DNA of 64,000 nt from Prillingera fragicola. Its lineage: Eukaryota > Basidiomycota > Tremellomycetes > Trichosporonales > Trichosporonaceae. The notes beneath the pieces were generated by a model. That model ran no database searches and was not told the DNA's origin. It worked only from the letters and a program-made list of their open reading frames with translations. This document shows positions 33,201 to 44,523 of the stretch, piece by piece. The position numbers were made by a program, and so were the translations under genes. How positions within the stretch are numbered: position 1 is the first letter of the stretch; each line of letters begins with the position of its first letter. Where the stretch lies: the NCBI GenBank assembly GCA_002335605.1, contig BEDY01000003.1, positions 1,054,001 through 1,118,000 on the forward strand, given 5' to 3'.

Positions 33201-36200
33201 GCGTCTCTGGTGCCTTCAGATTCGCAATACTCGTCGACCGGCTTGCAGACTTGAGTGGACGGGGAGGAGCTTTGCGTTCAGTACTCTCAGACCCTTTGCG
33301 TTCAGTACTCTCAGACCCTTTAGTCGCAGCCCAGTGACGCCATAACTTCTCGTCCAGCTCAGCCCACTGGGGCAGCGAGCTGAGAGGCTTGAGGTCCGTG
33401 TCAATGAGCTTGACAGCAGACTTCTCGCGGTCCAGCGTAAACTTGTCGCCAGTCGAGTGAAGGACAGCACGAATGATGATTGAGCAATCCTTGAACACTG
33501 CCGAAAGACCATACGCAATCTGGCGTTGACGCGGGGTCCACGTGTCAAAGCCATTAGGGTCGGCGGTGTAGAGCTGTACAAAGTCTTCCAGCTCCGCCGC
33601 CGTCGGCTCCGGCACGTGTTCCGGATCGAAGAGCGTGGCGCCAGCGTGGGCATCTTTAAACTCCTTCATCAGAGTCGAGATGTCGCCAGCGTCAAGAGTG
33701 CTTTGGAGGGTCTTGAGCTGCTTCAGAACAGACGAAGATTCGAGGAGAGGGGCGATGAAGTCAAAGGTGCCGTTGGTGAGGCCGTCCTCGCCCGAGGAAG
33801 GGATGAGGTGCGCCTGGCAATCAGCCTATTACTCTTGTACTGCACGGCGAGACTCACATCTTTAGGCTGGATCCTGTTGCCATCCACAAATACGCGTAGA
33901 TTGTTGGCCTCGCCACCAGACTCGCGCCACGCGGTCCAGAGACCATCCAGTGCTTTGCGGACACGGACATCGTCGCCGGAGTACAAGTCAAGTGGGCAGT
34001 ACCAGACACCCTCGTGCTCACGTCCACGGTAGTGCTGGTGCAAGCAGAAGCGGCAGTTGCGAGACTTGATGGACACGGACTCCGCAGGGAACAGGTTTTG
34101 GGCGGCAGGGATGAATCCCCACTTAGGCTAGACAGTTAGATGTGGTTCAACGACCTATTACTCACCTTGATCTCAAAAGCAATAACTTTCTCCCCTGTGA
34201 CACCGCACGTGAGGTCGTCCATCAACTGTCCTGGACGAGAGTAATCGATAATGTCCGCCAGAGGCGCGCTGTCTCCCCTGCGAGCGGCCGGACGCCAGAG
34301 CTCCGCTGGAGAAGCAACAGCGCGCGTCCATGCCTCACCCACGGCTGCCTCCTCAGGGACGGTGAGAAGAGTGGAGGGAACGAGCGTGTTCACCAACTCG
34401 TCTGTCCACTTGAAGCGGAGAGCAGAGTCGAGACTGCCGACTTTTGGCTGCTTTGGGAAGCGCAAGGCTCGTCCCTTAAACTTGGAGTCCGCGCCTCGGT
34501 AGCGGAACACAACGTGCGCTCCACCCTCCGCGAGATACACCCAGTCGCCTGCAGCAGTCTGAAGAACACCGGCATCCGCGCCGGTGCTACTGGCCTCTTG
34601 AGCTGCCTCCTCGGCAGAGGTGGGAATCTTGACGATTTCGCCCATTTCGCCAACAGTGTACTCCGTTGGAGCGTCAGACGCACTCGAGTCCTTCGACTGG
34701 TGTCTCGGTCGTTCATCAACAGTGCGCAGCGCATCAGGCTTGCTGGCAAGACGCCCGGGAGCGGTACCTCCAATGAGGGAATGACGTGAGGATGAACGAG
34801 ATCCCGAAATGCTGGAACGGCGGAAAGTGTTGGCAAAGTCGCGCAGTCCAAAGTTGGAGAATCGAGATGTGGAGCTCTCGGCACTGATAGACGGCGCGCG
34901 TCCCCCAACATCCGTTGAGCGCTTCAGAAGGTTTGGCAACGGTTCATCGATTGAGGGAGGGCGACGGTGCTCGCGCTTCTTAATGGTCACGAGCAACCAA
35001 TCAACCTGTTGCTCGCCGTCTGCCGACTGAAGAGGTTTGGCTAGCTGCACAAGAGCGAAGCGCGGCCAGGAGCCAGACGCCACTGGGTCTAATTGGCCAT
35101 CTTCGACAAATTGGATGAAGGCGTCGTCAAGTTCGATAATGTTCTCAGATGACAGCAGATACGTCGTGGAAGGTGTCTGCGCCTTGACAATCTTCTTCTG
35201 AGGGACGGCTAGAGTGATGGCCCCAGTCTTCTGAGGAGTCTTGGGCTGCGACAAGCTTAGAGAAATGTCGCGAACAGTGTCAGTCATGTCCCCGAACCCG
35301 CTCTTCTCAAAGTCCGCCCACGCAGCAGGTCGGGCGGGGCTCAACTGAACGCTGGACCGCTGGCGCAGTAGCTGAGGTGCTTCGAGACCGGCTTGAGACG
35401 ACGAGTCCGCATCCGCCTTATTGGCGGCAGTACTGTATGAGTGTGAGCGACGACGACCACTGCTGTCGCCGTCGGCAGTGAATGAATGGTAACGCCCCTC
35501 TTCACTAGTTAGACGTGTCGGGGTTGACGGCGGTGACGCGGTTATAGCCAAGCCCCTGGCCTGTGAGACCTCGTCAAGGAACGCCAGGGAGTCGTCGGAC
35601 AAAATGTTCTGAAGCGTGACAACGTTACTCCCGTCTGCACGGCGGATTGACTGCCATTCGGCTGCCACAACGTCCGTGTCGAGCTTGGCCATCAGAGCGT
35701 CACCGAGGAGCTTGGCGGGATCCGTCCCACTCGGCAGTGATGAGTCTGTGCCGAGGGCGATGTGCAGTGCTTTGCGCGTAAAGGTGGAAGTGGGGGGCAA
35801 GGGGAGGTGTTCTGACGATGCCGATGACTCGCCAAATGGATACGTCAGGATGAGCTGCACAAGGCGGCGGGGCATCTTTTGCTGCGTAGTCTGCCAACGG
35901 ATACGAGCGTAGAAGAGATGCTCGGCACGCTGCCCGGCAAGTTTGTAGCTGTCGTACAGGTCATTCCAGGCTGTAGTCCCGTTAGGCACCTCGCCCAGGA
36001 GCCACCATCCCAATAGGTGGCACAATCGGCCGGCGCTCATGGCGTTCTGCTCCGCGTGCATGGCAATGGCGTTGCACGCTTCGAGCACCGCCTCCAGTAA
36101 GCCGGCGACCTCGGTATCGAGTTTTGGGATGAGCATTGACCCGTACGAGCCCCGAGGGTACGAGGCCGCGTGCTCTTGCTGCACAAAATGGACGTAGACT

Positions 36201-37007
36201 GCCGGGTCGATAATCGGACGGGCCGTACTAGCGAGACGTCGGAGCATGCTCTTCAGAACTTCTGCAAGATCGACGGGGTTGGACGTGTCCTTTGCGACTG
36301 CCACCAGGCGGCTCTTCCACTCGCCTGCCGCCGCATCCGAAGCCACCGCGGGGTATTGCCCCGACAGCGATGGAAACTTGTCCGCAAGCTCGGGGCGGCA
36401 CGAGAGCACGAACAGCGCAGACAGCTGCCGCTGGCGGTCCTTGTTGGCGAGCAGGCGGCGGGGAAGCATTATGCCAACATTCTCGGCCCCTGTTTCGTTA
36501 GCACACCAAACGAGGCAATATGGCGGGTCACGCCACACACTACGTACCGCGTTCCGTCAGCTCAGGGCCAAGCCACTCCCAAGCTGACCGTAAGTCCGCT
36601 GGAGTGTATCGTTGAGCGTCCAGGTCTCGGCGCTCGGCGCTCGTAAGCACAGGAGTTTGTCCCACAGCGTCGAGACCGAGGGAAGCATCAAACTGATCTG
36701 ATGTGCGAGCTTCAAAGGGAAGCGCAATGTTGATGCGTGGGGGGGCGTTGGCTGTCACTCCAGAAGCGGTCTTTATCCGTTTGCTGGCGCCATAGCCATC
36801 GCTGCTGGCTCGGCGAGCAGCCTCAGTCAGTCCAACACGGACATGGGGCGGAACCGTTGGCTTTGCTCGGTGTGACTTTGCTCTGGCGGGTTTGCGAGCT
36901 GCCCTTGGAGAAGCCGGAGGAGAGGTCGCACCACGCGATTCACTTGGATCGGTTGTCGATGACACCTTTGGTCGCTTCTTTGTGAAGAAGCTAAAGATGG
37001 AGACCAT
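30259..37007 (-). CDS. Msb1/Mug8 region fused to inositol-pentakisphosphate 2-kinase (IPK1), with 1,000-residue tail
   Basis: Four exons, 37007-36548, 36489-34166, 34127-33858 and 33813-30259, give 2,202 residues. Residues about 130-660 resemble the Msb1/Mug8 polarity family: LRSAWEWLGPELTERG, NVGIMLPRRLLANKDRQRQL, then the segment ending WPRFALVQLAKPL and VDWLLVTIKK. A Ser-rich linker follows. Residues about 803-1177 are IPK1, which makes InsP6 from InsP5: WVYLAEGGAHVVFRYRG, ALRFPK, EKVIAFEIKPKWGFIP, SRNCRFCLHQHY, WYCPLDLYSGD, FKDCSIIIRAVL and KLIDTDLKPL. The junction between the two parts lies in one uninterrupted 2.3-kb exon, so they are translated together unless an internal start is used. 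The remaining 1,025 residues are Ser/Thr/Pro/Ala/Glu-rich and disordered, with a duplicated GSESTERK unit at their start. The start ATG is the one before FSFFTKKRPK. Confidence 0.82.
33271..33318 (-). repeat. 24-nt perfect tandem duplication in the IPK1 tail
   Basis: The 24-base unit at 33271-33294 is repeated exactly at 33295-33318 and encodes GSESTERK twice. Exact identity suggests a recent duplication that is still variable in copy number. Confidence 0.9.
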
Positions 37008-37393
37008 GGCGCAAGGCCTCCGCGAAACAAGTGGACGGGGGGGGAGGGGGAGAGAGAGTGGGAGGATTAGAGACACAGACCAAAGATGTTGCACACTACA
37101 TACGATGTAGGGACGTGGTCTAGGGATCTATGAGGTCGAAGCAGCGGGACGAGGTCCGCGCACCGGGAGGGGCGGTGCCTGACCCCGCACGGGTCGTGTG
37201 GGGTCGATCCTTTTAGGCAGTTGGGCGTCGTCTGCTAGAACAATAATAAGCGCGAGTACAGAAATGCATGAGGGCTTGCACTGAGCTGTATGGATGGATG
37301 TAGCGTATGCGTGTAAATTACAACAACAAGATTAGTCTAAGATTGTCACGGTACAGCGTACAGGTCGTGACTGATAAGGGGGCGTCAGGCGCA
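37008..37393. other. Spacer upstream of the Msb1-IPK1 gene
   Basis: 386 bp, G-rich in part (GGGGGGGGAGGGGG near 37038), between the Msb1-IPK1 start and the GT90 stop. It should contain the promoter of the large fusion gene. No other feature recognised. Confidence 0.45.
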
Positions 37394-39730
37394 TCAGGGA
37401 CGCCCCTTCCGAGACGCGCCATCGGGGTCATCTCGTCTCGAACTGTTCTCGTCGTCTTCGGCGTCTTCACCACTGTGCAAGTCCATGTCATATTCCTCCT
37501 CGCGTAGCAGACGTGCATATTCGAGGAACAGGCGGAGCATGTATGCTTGCAAGTCCTCAATCCTAAACATGCGGGTGACGAAGCATTGGCCGTTGTGACC
37601 GATTGCTTTCGCAGTCTTGTCAAAGGCAAGCTGCGGATGCTTGGGCGTGCCGCGAAAGAAAGCCATTATATCGCTGAGGTCGGTAAAGTCGAGTTTGGAT
37701 GGAATGTACATGAACCAGGGTATGAGGTGTGACTGGTGCCACTCGGTGAAGATGGTGGGCTTGATGACCACGGATCCGGTACGCAGCAGACGGCGGAAAC
37801 GGCCACTCCAAGAGTTCCCGTCAATATCCAGCAAGAACTTGTGTTTGTTCAACGTCGAGGCCGGTTGCCGAGTTGCCCATTCAATCTCTTGCTCAAGCTC
37901 CTTGCACGTCCCGTCTTGCTCTTTGCATTGAATAGGCTGACCAGCGAGTTTCATGTCGTAAAAGAAGTCGACAGCTTCGTTCGTTGGAGTGGACTCGACC
38001 CAGAAGCCAAGTGCACTGCTTCCTTCCAGACCGGCATCACGGTGTGCCAGATCTGGAGTCAAATATGTGAGGGGAGCAACCGACCCATTGTTGGCAAAGT
38101 GATGAAGGCGAATGCGGTGAGCCTGGCGCCAGTTGTTCTGCTTGGACATGGGGGCGATACCTGTTGACGAGCCTCGCCACGCGAGACGGGAATCCGTCTT
38201 GCGCTCCCATGTGGGATTCCGGTCCAGAGGTTTGAAGAATTGTTCCAGCGGGGTCACGAGAATATCCGAGTTGATGGAGGTCTTGGCCAGACTGAAAATG
38301 GGGACCAGTGTTGAGCGGGGGCGTGGACGGGAGTTCTTGTTGAGTGGGACGAGGGTGAGACCATGGATAGGAATAATGTAAGGATCTGGACATGGTGAGC
38401 ATATGCCACGACCACTTCACTTACTTTGGCAGACGTCTAGGGCCTCGGCAGTGTCATAGATGAAAGACTTACCCTCGTAAAGACTTGCGTCAAGACGAAG
38501 ATTGGACAGTGGTGGACAGAGGTCAGGGAGGCTGGTGGTCTCGTCGTGTGGCTCGTCCAATTCTGTGGTGTGTTGACCGTGGAGGCCAGCATCCACGAAG
38601 CGGTTCCGCGTCGACCAAGGCATGTACACTTGAGGCTCATCCGAGAGCGAAAATGTAGCGCGCATGTGTGGTAGAAGATGCGCAATGGGTTGAAAGAGTG
38701 TGATCATGTCCTGCATTCGAGGCATGGTCTCGTGCCAACCTGGAACGCCGTCCCACACAATGCCCTTCTTGTCACGATAGTCGACTGTAATGTTGCCCTC
38801 GCGAATGTCGAGTGTAAAGGCATCCCACGAGCTCTCGAGCTCGTTCACCCGTTTCTTGAGTTCGGCTTTGGGAAGAGCCCGAAACGGCGCCAGGTCGTCG
38901 AAGATTCGGTCGTACTCGTCCGGCAGAATTACACGATTCTCCACTGCAAATTCCCACCACGCATCAAAACCCAGTGGTGGGGGGCGCTTGTAACGCCTTT
39001 CGTACTCTGCAACTGCCTCTGCAAGGCTGCGGCTCTGGCGGGACAGCAGTTCTTCCCAGCGCTTCTCGCCGAGCTCGAGCAGAACAGGGACAGGATGGGG
39101 AGCGGCAGGGTTCTTGGACAGCACCATGTGACCAGTAGGCGAAAAGGTGTGATGGGCTCGCCTCGACGCATGAACAGTCTCTTTTGTGTTACCGCTTGGA
39201 TGCAAGGCGCGGAGGGCGGCGAGGTCTCGTCGGTATGCGTCCACCACGGACACGAACTGGCAAAGAGGCTCGTCCTTTTGAAAGGGGCTGCCGAGCCATT
39301 TGAGTTTGTCCACCAGGGTTGAGTCGTCCCCAGCGTTGCTCCAAATGATCACCGTGGTAGTGGCCATAAGCAAGAACAGCATGGCCATCGACGCCAGTCG
39401 GCGCTGAGCGCGAGCTTGGCGGGGAACGTGTAGACGAGATAGGACAGAATGTATGTTGACTGGACGAGAGCCTGAGCGATGATGCTCGCCATCTTCTAAT
39501 GGTACGGCAGTGTAGGTTACTGGCTGTGCTGTGCTGCCGGATCTTGCCTTTCGGCTGACGGGGCTGACGTTCGTGGAGAACGAGCCTCGGGACCTGTGGT
39601 GGATGGTAGCAGAGTCTTGGCTTCCGCCATAGTCTGACTCCGTGGGCGAACTGGGGTTGGAGGAGAAATCCCGCATCGCTATAGATACGCTCCGCCCGCG
39701 CCCGCGAGACGGCTTGTCCGAGAGGGGCAT
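37394..39730 (-). CDS. GT90 glycosyltransferase (CAP10 / beta-1,2-xylosyltransferase type)
   Basis: A Golgi type II enzyme. Two exons, 39730-38425 and 38385-37394, give 765 residues. A basic Ser-rich cytosolic tail of about 110 residues precedes one TM helix (about 112-130, MAMLFLLMATTTVIIW). The luminal part has the family block PPPLGFDAWWEFAVENRV and the catalytic CAP10 motifs WRGSSTG, DIDGNSWSGRFRRLL and VVIKPTIFTEWH. In Cryptococcus, GT90 members include Cap10 and the xylosyltransferase Cxt1 that act on capsule and glycolipid glycans; the specificity of this one cannot be read. The C-terminus is acidic (SGEDAEDDENSS). I placed the start at MPLSDK. The frame is open upstream to 40018, but the 96 extra residues look like translated 5' UTR. 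Confidence 0.87.
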
Positions 39731-40355
39731 GGTGCAGCCCAAAGGCGTCCCACTCGCGTACGAGGGTGAAGAGGTGCGGGTCGTCCCCGTACCCCAGCCG
39801 AGGTGATGAGCCGGTGGTCTAGGCAAGGTGTCCGTGGTACGCAGGTGCTGTTCCTTTGGCTTTGGTGAGACTGGCGGTGTTGCACACAACAGAGCTTGAT
39901 GTTGAGAGATGTGTTGAGGACGCTTCGTCGATGCAGAACAAACCACTCGATGGTTGCTTTTGCAGCGGTCGATTTGGCCCGGTGCGCTTGGAGGTCTAAC
40001 TAAAGCAGCGCCCCCCACGGAGCCTGATCGGCACCGAACAACACGCGCCGCGTTTGCCGCCAGGAATTCGCCGCTGGGCTCCGTGGCTCAGACAAGACAG
40101 TTGCACGTTGGGACGGTACATGCACTAATGATATCCTTGCTTCTGCAGTGGGGAGTGGCCTGCACCTGGTAGCCACCATGCCACTACATATGCAGGCCAT
40201 CTGCACGTGTACAATTCCTCGCGGTGATCATCGTCAGGAACTTGCAACATTACGGCGGCTCTGGTGGTGACATCATCATTCACGGCAACAATCGTGACTT
40301 CAAGGTATAACACTGCAGCTCACGATCCTTCAGTCTACGAGACCATCAATACGTC
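39731..40355. other. Spacer upstream of GT90
   Basis: 625 bp between the GT90 start and the stop of the four-TM gene. Part of it is open in the GT90 frame, but composition argues against coding. No RNA gene or repeat recognised. Confidence 0.4.
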
Positions 40356-41550
40356 TTAGACACCATACCCTGTCTCGTTAGAACAGTGGGATTGGCTGCT
40401 GCTACCTGGATGTGCAAACTCACGAGGAAGGGTGCCCAGAGGACGGCTGATCTTGACACCGCGGTCCGCCGCCTGACGTTCAGCTTGCTTGCCGAAACCA
40501 AAGCCGCCGAATCGAGCGCCGGGGATGACAATATCGTGGTTGTCGCGGCCTGCCGTGCTGAGTCGGAAATCGTCGCGGGGTCTCGCTGCTGGGCAAGGTA
40601 GCGGTTATGCTGGTACGGCGACTCAACGGAGGCTTCCTCGGCCGACTTGTCCCTCTTGAAGCTCTTGACAGTCTCCCATGTGGTAGTTGCGACCGAGGCT
40701 GCGAGTTTGGTCTGAGGGGTTCTGCAGTCATTAGTAGGGATGCGTGAGCTCCTTGTTAGACTGGTGCTTACAGGTTGGCGTAGTTCTCCCACGAAAAGAG
40801 AGAACGCTTGGGGCGGGCTGTGTCACGAAGGAAGATGCCCTGGAAGAAGTTAAAAACACTGTGAGTGGCAGCTACACGACTGACGACGATGATGTTGAAG
40901 CAGCCGACTATGAACAAAAGCCAGCTTGAAACCTGAGCAAACAGCTCACAATACGCGGAAAGCACGACGGCGGCGATGCTGCAGGTCAGGTTGAAGGTCG
41001 TGAGGTACACGCACAGAGTCTGGAGGATGCCCAGGCACCCGAGGCCATGCTCGGGGCCAAGCATGGGAATGAAGTAGGAGAAGATGCGTTTAGGCATCCC
41101 AATCTCTGAGAAGAGGAGAAGAATGCTAAGCAAAACTAGATGTCAGTGGCGACCAGGGCGAGGGAACCCACTGATGAAGATGCGATTGAGGATTGACCAG
41201 AACGCCCCCATGGCTTGGCTGGGGACAGTGGAGTTTGGAACATATCCATAGTTCCAAGTCTCGTCGGACGACGTAGAGTTCTTGACGGCCGTGACAGTAG
41301 AGTTACCGGTGATGATGTGCTTGGTACCGCCAGCCTCGTCAGACGTCTTGTCGGCTTTGAGGGCGTTCGCGTCACTTTAATGTGTTAATTATCAATTAAT
41401 TGTCCAAACTCACTGAGCGATGACGACGATGTTGGCAGACATCACGAGCAACAGAGCTATCATGCTCAGTGCACGGAGCACATTGAGGCCGATGAAGAGT
41501 ACGCGCGATGGTTTGGGGGTGAATGGACTAAGGTGGTCAGGAGCCGTCAT
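40356..41550 (-). CDS. Four-TM membrane protein of a fungal family (resembles DUF7598)
   Basis: Six exons: 41550-41414, 41374-41172, 41135-40772, 40721-40617, 40557-40424, 40369-40356; 318 residues. Four hydrophobic segments are visible: NVLRALSMIALLLVMSAN, SILNRIFIILLSILLLF, LGILQTLCVYLTTFNL and SWLLFIVGCFNIIVV, then a basic soluble tail. I recall this layout (RALSMIALL near the N-terminus and a GFGFGKQ..R..KISRPLGTLPRY ending) from basidiomycete DUF7598 proteins, whose function is unknown. The end of the gene is the weak point: reaching the GFGFGKQ frame needs an intron at 40616-40558 with a poor GTACCA donor. Without it the frame continues to 40346 with an unconvincing sequence. The final exon of this model is 14 nt, behind a strong CTAAC branch site. 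Confidence 0.65.
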
Positions 41551-42969
41551 TGTCGCAGCAGTGCTCTGTGAGTGAAGGGAGAAAGGGATTTCGGTGGGTT
41601 ATCCAGCTGGGGATGCACAACCCTCTAGCTCTTTAAACCACCCATGTACCAACGATCAACGATCTCATCAGACTTCTGCTTGCCTTCCTTTTTGTTGTTG
41701 TATCCCGCCTCGCCTGGCCAAGTGTGATTCGTGTCGCAGTTGCATCAAAAGGACCTGAACACGAAACGCTGACGATTGTGATGCGCTTTTACATACCCAT
41801 CAGTCAAACACTTCTCTCAGCAAGCAGAACAAAGAGCTACGTGACACGTTCTGTCTTGCCATGCCATGCCATGCCACGGGCAACTAGCCATGGATCCAAA
41901 GTTCACGGACTGGCAACCACTGCTCGGCATTTGTGGAATTAGTGGTGCATGGTGCAGCCATGCAAAGCTGGACCCGTGGCTTGGTGGCGAAGGGCCAAGT
42001 TGCTGGGTCGCGTTCCTGAGCAGGTCCAGCCCTGAAGATCCACGCGTAGAAAGCGAAACGCGTCGGCACCCTGAAAGGCATTTTGTTCCGTATCCATCCG
42101 TCGAGCTACCGTACTTCGGTCGATCTGACAAACGCCGTGTCCTTGTCAATGCGACAGGGAGATGCATGCCCAGACCACACAGCTACAGTACAGCCAAGTC
42201 CAGACAGACAGGTTGGGTGCATCGCCGAGGAGCCACGGTAAAGCGGGCTGATGGGCCCGTTCCAATTTGGGGTTCTGTGCGTAAGGCAAGGAGGCTTACG
42301 GGCCAGGGCCGGGGATCCGGGGAGTTGCAGGCCAGTCCTGCGGCCACAAAGGGCGCGTCAGTCTGGACCGGCTGCTGGCAGCCGGCAGGCAGTGACCAAA
42401 GGTGAATGAAGTGGACGGCAGTCTAGGGATTGGAAGGGTACAAGGGACGCGCCTGAGCAGCTTGGCTGTACAGGGCGAGCCCGGGCAGAACAGGGCTTTC
42501 CTGCGATCCTGCGACTAACCTTGATGTAGCATGTTGCATCAGACAACCACAGCAGACTGAACAGGCAAGTGTCGTACAACGTAACATCTGTCCCAGTTGT
42601 TTTGCACCGCCTAGTCTCTCCTCCCCGGATCCCAGCTCCCCAGAACGTAAAGTGTACGTCGCAATCGGGCACACGCACCTTAGGACGACACGCAATTAGC
42701 ACCGACGGCGACATCTTTCACCTTGGCTACTCGCGACCTTTCTGGAGCCAACACAACACGGTTCTAGACGCACAGACCACATCCCGACGGACCTCTGCAT
42801 TGCACACTTGCTCGGTCCTCGTCAACCCACATTCCTTTTTCCCCACTCCTTCCTGGTCTGGTACCAGCAGCATCCCCCTGTACGAGAAGATCCAACACCA
42901 CCCGGGCGACAAATCTACTCCATCCCCAACAACTCTGCTTTCCACAATCTCCTTACCCATACTCGAACC
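41551..42969. other. Long (1.4 kb) divergent intergenic region
   Basis: The longest gap in the window, between the four-TM gene and the surface protein. It contains a (TGCCA)4 pentamer repeat at 41857-41876 and a pair of ACGCGT boxes at 42042-42047 and 42058-42063. Open frames exist here, up to 179 codons at 41866-42405, but none shows a recognisable motif or plausible composition. Large upstream regions often go with heavily regulated genes such as cell-surface proteins. Confidence 0.4.
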
Positions 42970-44272
42970 ATGCGCGTTTCCCTCGCCCTCCTGGTGCTTC
43001 CCCTGGCACTCGCGCGCGCCACCAACCCCGCGCAGCAACGGCGGCACCATGCGCGTGTGATTGAGCGACAAGCTGTGGACAACGGCACGGACACGGGCGA
43101 CGTGGACACAACTTCAGACGTTGTGCCAACATCTACCCCGCCGACACGGTCGTCGACCGCCGTCGTGCCCACGTCCTCAGAAAACGAAGTCTCAGTGTCG
43201 TCGTCCTCCTCGACTGTGCGGCAGCCTCCAACCTCTTCGTCAATCGTGGACGACGTCGTTTCGACAAGCGCGCCGCCTGTGTCCTCGAGCGCAGTAGTCT
43301 CTTCATGTAAGTGACAGTGCCGTTGGAAAGTACTCACTGTCAGCGTCTGAACCCCTTTCCGCTACCCCTACCTCAAATGTAGTGGCGTCCTCCTCTGCGA
43401 ACACTGCATCCGTCGCGTCCAGCGCAGGCGTTTCAAAGTCGAACCCCTCTGCCATCACTCGTACAGCCGGGAAGCCCTCTGTTGTTGTCAGCAGGACCAC
43501 GTCGTCTGCCTCTGCCACGTCGGGGGCTGCCAACGCCGATCCTAAGTCGACAGGGCTTTCCAAGCCTGCTCTCATTGCCATCATTGTTGTCGCGGTTGTC
43601 GTTGGTCTTGTCATTATCGGCTGGACGCTGTTCCGCAAGTTCAAGCTCCGCCCCAGCAACCGCTTCGATCAACGGATGCAGCCCATCGACTTCTCCCCCA
43701 ACCAGATGGGCGACGACTTCCTCGAGAAGACTCTTCATCGTTCCGCGTCCGTGTCCTCGGCGGACCGCCAGCGACGCGAGTTTGTCGCCGATCTGGACAA
43801 GGACAACCTCACATCGGGCGTTCCTGACCACGACTTCACTGCTGGAATGGCAGGCGCTGGAGGATACGGCGCGTACAATGCCGACCCCTACCAGCATGAC
43901 CCGTACGCCCGCGCCGATGCCTACGACTTCTCTACCCCTCGCGCAGAATATGACTTCCCTCAGGCACCCGAGCCCGCTGCCACATACCCTCCTCAGCAGG
44001 CTACGTTTTACAATGACTTCCCCACCCAGGACCCGGTGCAGGATAGCATGCCCGATGGCTACAACAACCTCCAGCGTGGCCCAAGCGTTGGCCACACTGG
44101 CGTCGGCGCAGCTGGCTACCAGCCAAACTATGACCACCAGCCCAACTATGACCAGCCCAGCTATGGCCACCAGAACTTTGACCCCTTGGCTGGGTCCGAG
44201 TTTGAGATTGGCGGTCGTCCCACCGGTGGCCTCGAAGGCCCCTACGCCCAGGCCGCCACCTACAGGTACTAG
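42970..44272 (+). CDS. Ser/Thr-rich single-TM cell-surface protein (stress-sensor-like architecture)
   Basis: Two exons, 42970-43306 and 43344-44272, give 421 residues. A signal peptide (VSLALLVLPLALARA) is followed by about 170 residues rich in Ser/Thr/Val, suited to dense O-mannosylation. One TM helix (ALIAIIVVAVVVGLVIIGW) follows, then a Lys/Arg stop-transfer (LFRKFKLRP). The cytosolic tail is about 200 residues, rich in Tyr, Pro, Asp and Gln, with short repeats such as QPNYDHQPNYDQPSYG. The layout resembles Mid2/Wsc wall-stress sensors, but I see no WSC or other named domain, so the function is open. The acceptor at 43343 rather than the later one at 43382 keeps the Ser/Thr-rich frame through GTA GTG and adds 13 fitting residues. 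Confidence 0.75.
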
Positions 44273-44523
44273 ACCTGTGGCACTTGCTGGCGAGTGTCCA
44301 AGGTTTCGGTATCCCATGTCCTTATCTACGCTCTTTGTAAACGCGGACTCTTTCCCTCCCAGCTGCAGTCCAGCCATTGCCCCAAGCTGTATGCACTGTT
44401 GCGATATCACATACCTGTTCTTTGTTCGATATAGACACATTGCATGGCATGGCGGCCGGCGGGGCCATGATGTACAGGAACTCTAATCACTTACAAGGGG
44501 GAGCCGGTCAGAGGGGAATGGAA

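Noticed and set aside
39731..40018. 96-residue N-terminal extension of the GT90 enzyme
   Set aside because: Composition is typical of translated UTR, with no signal; MPLSDK is a better start before the basic tail.
41866..42405. 179-codon open frame in the 1.4-kb intergenic region
   Set aside because: No recognisable motif, no good splice continuation, composition unlike neighbouring genes.
43383..43383. Later acceptor (AATGTAG) for the surface-protein intron
   Set aside because: It also keeps frame, but the earlier CTGTCAG keeps a further 13 Ser/Thr-rich residues in the fitting frame and gives a normal-sized 37-nt intron.
43433..44440. 335-codon minus-strand open frame
   Set aside because: Antisense shadow of the surface-protein gene; Val/Gly-rich sequence follows from the complementary codons.
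43482..44486. 334-codon plus-strand frame overlapping the surface-protein gene
   Set aside because: Frame-shifted reading of the same exon; Ser/Pro/Arg-rich without hydrophobic pattern.
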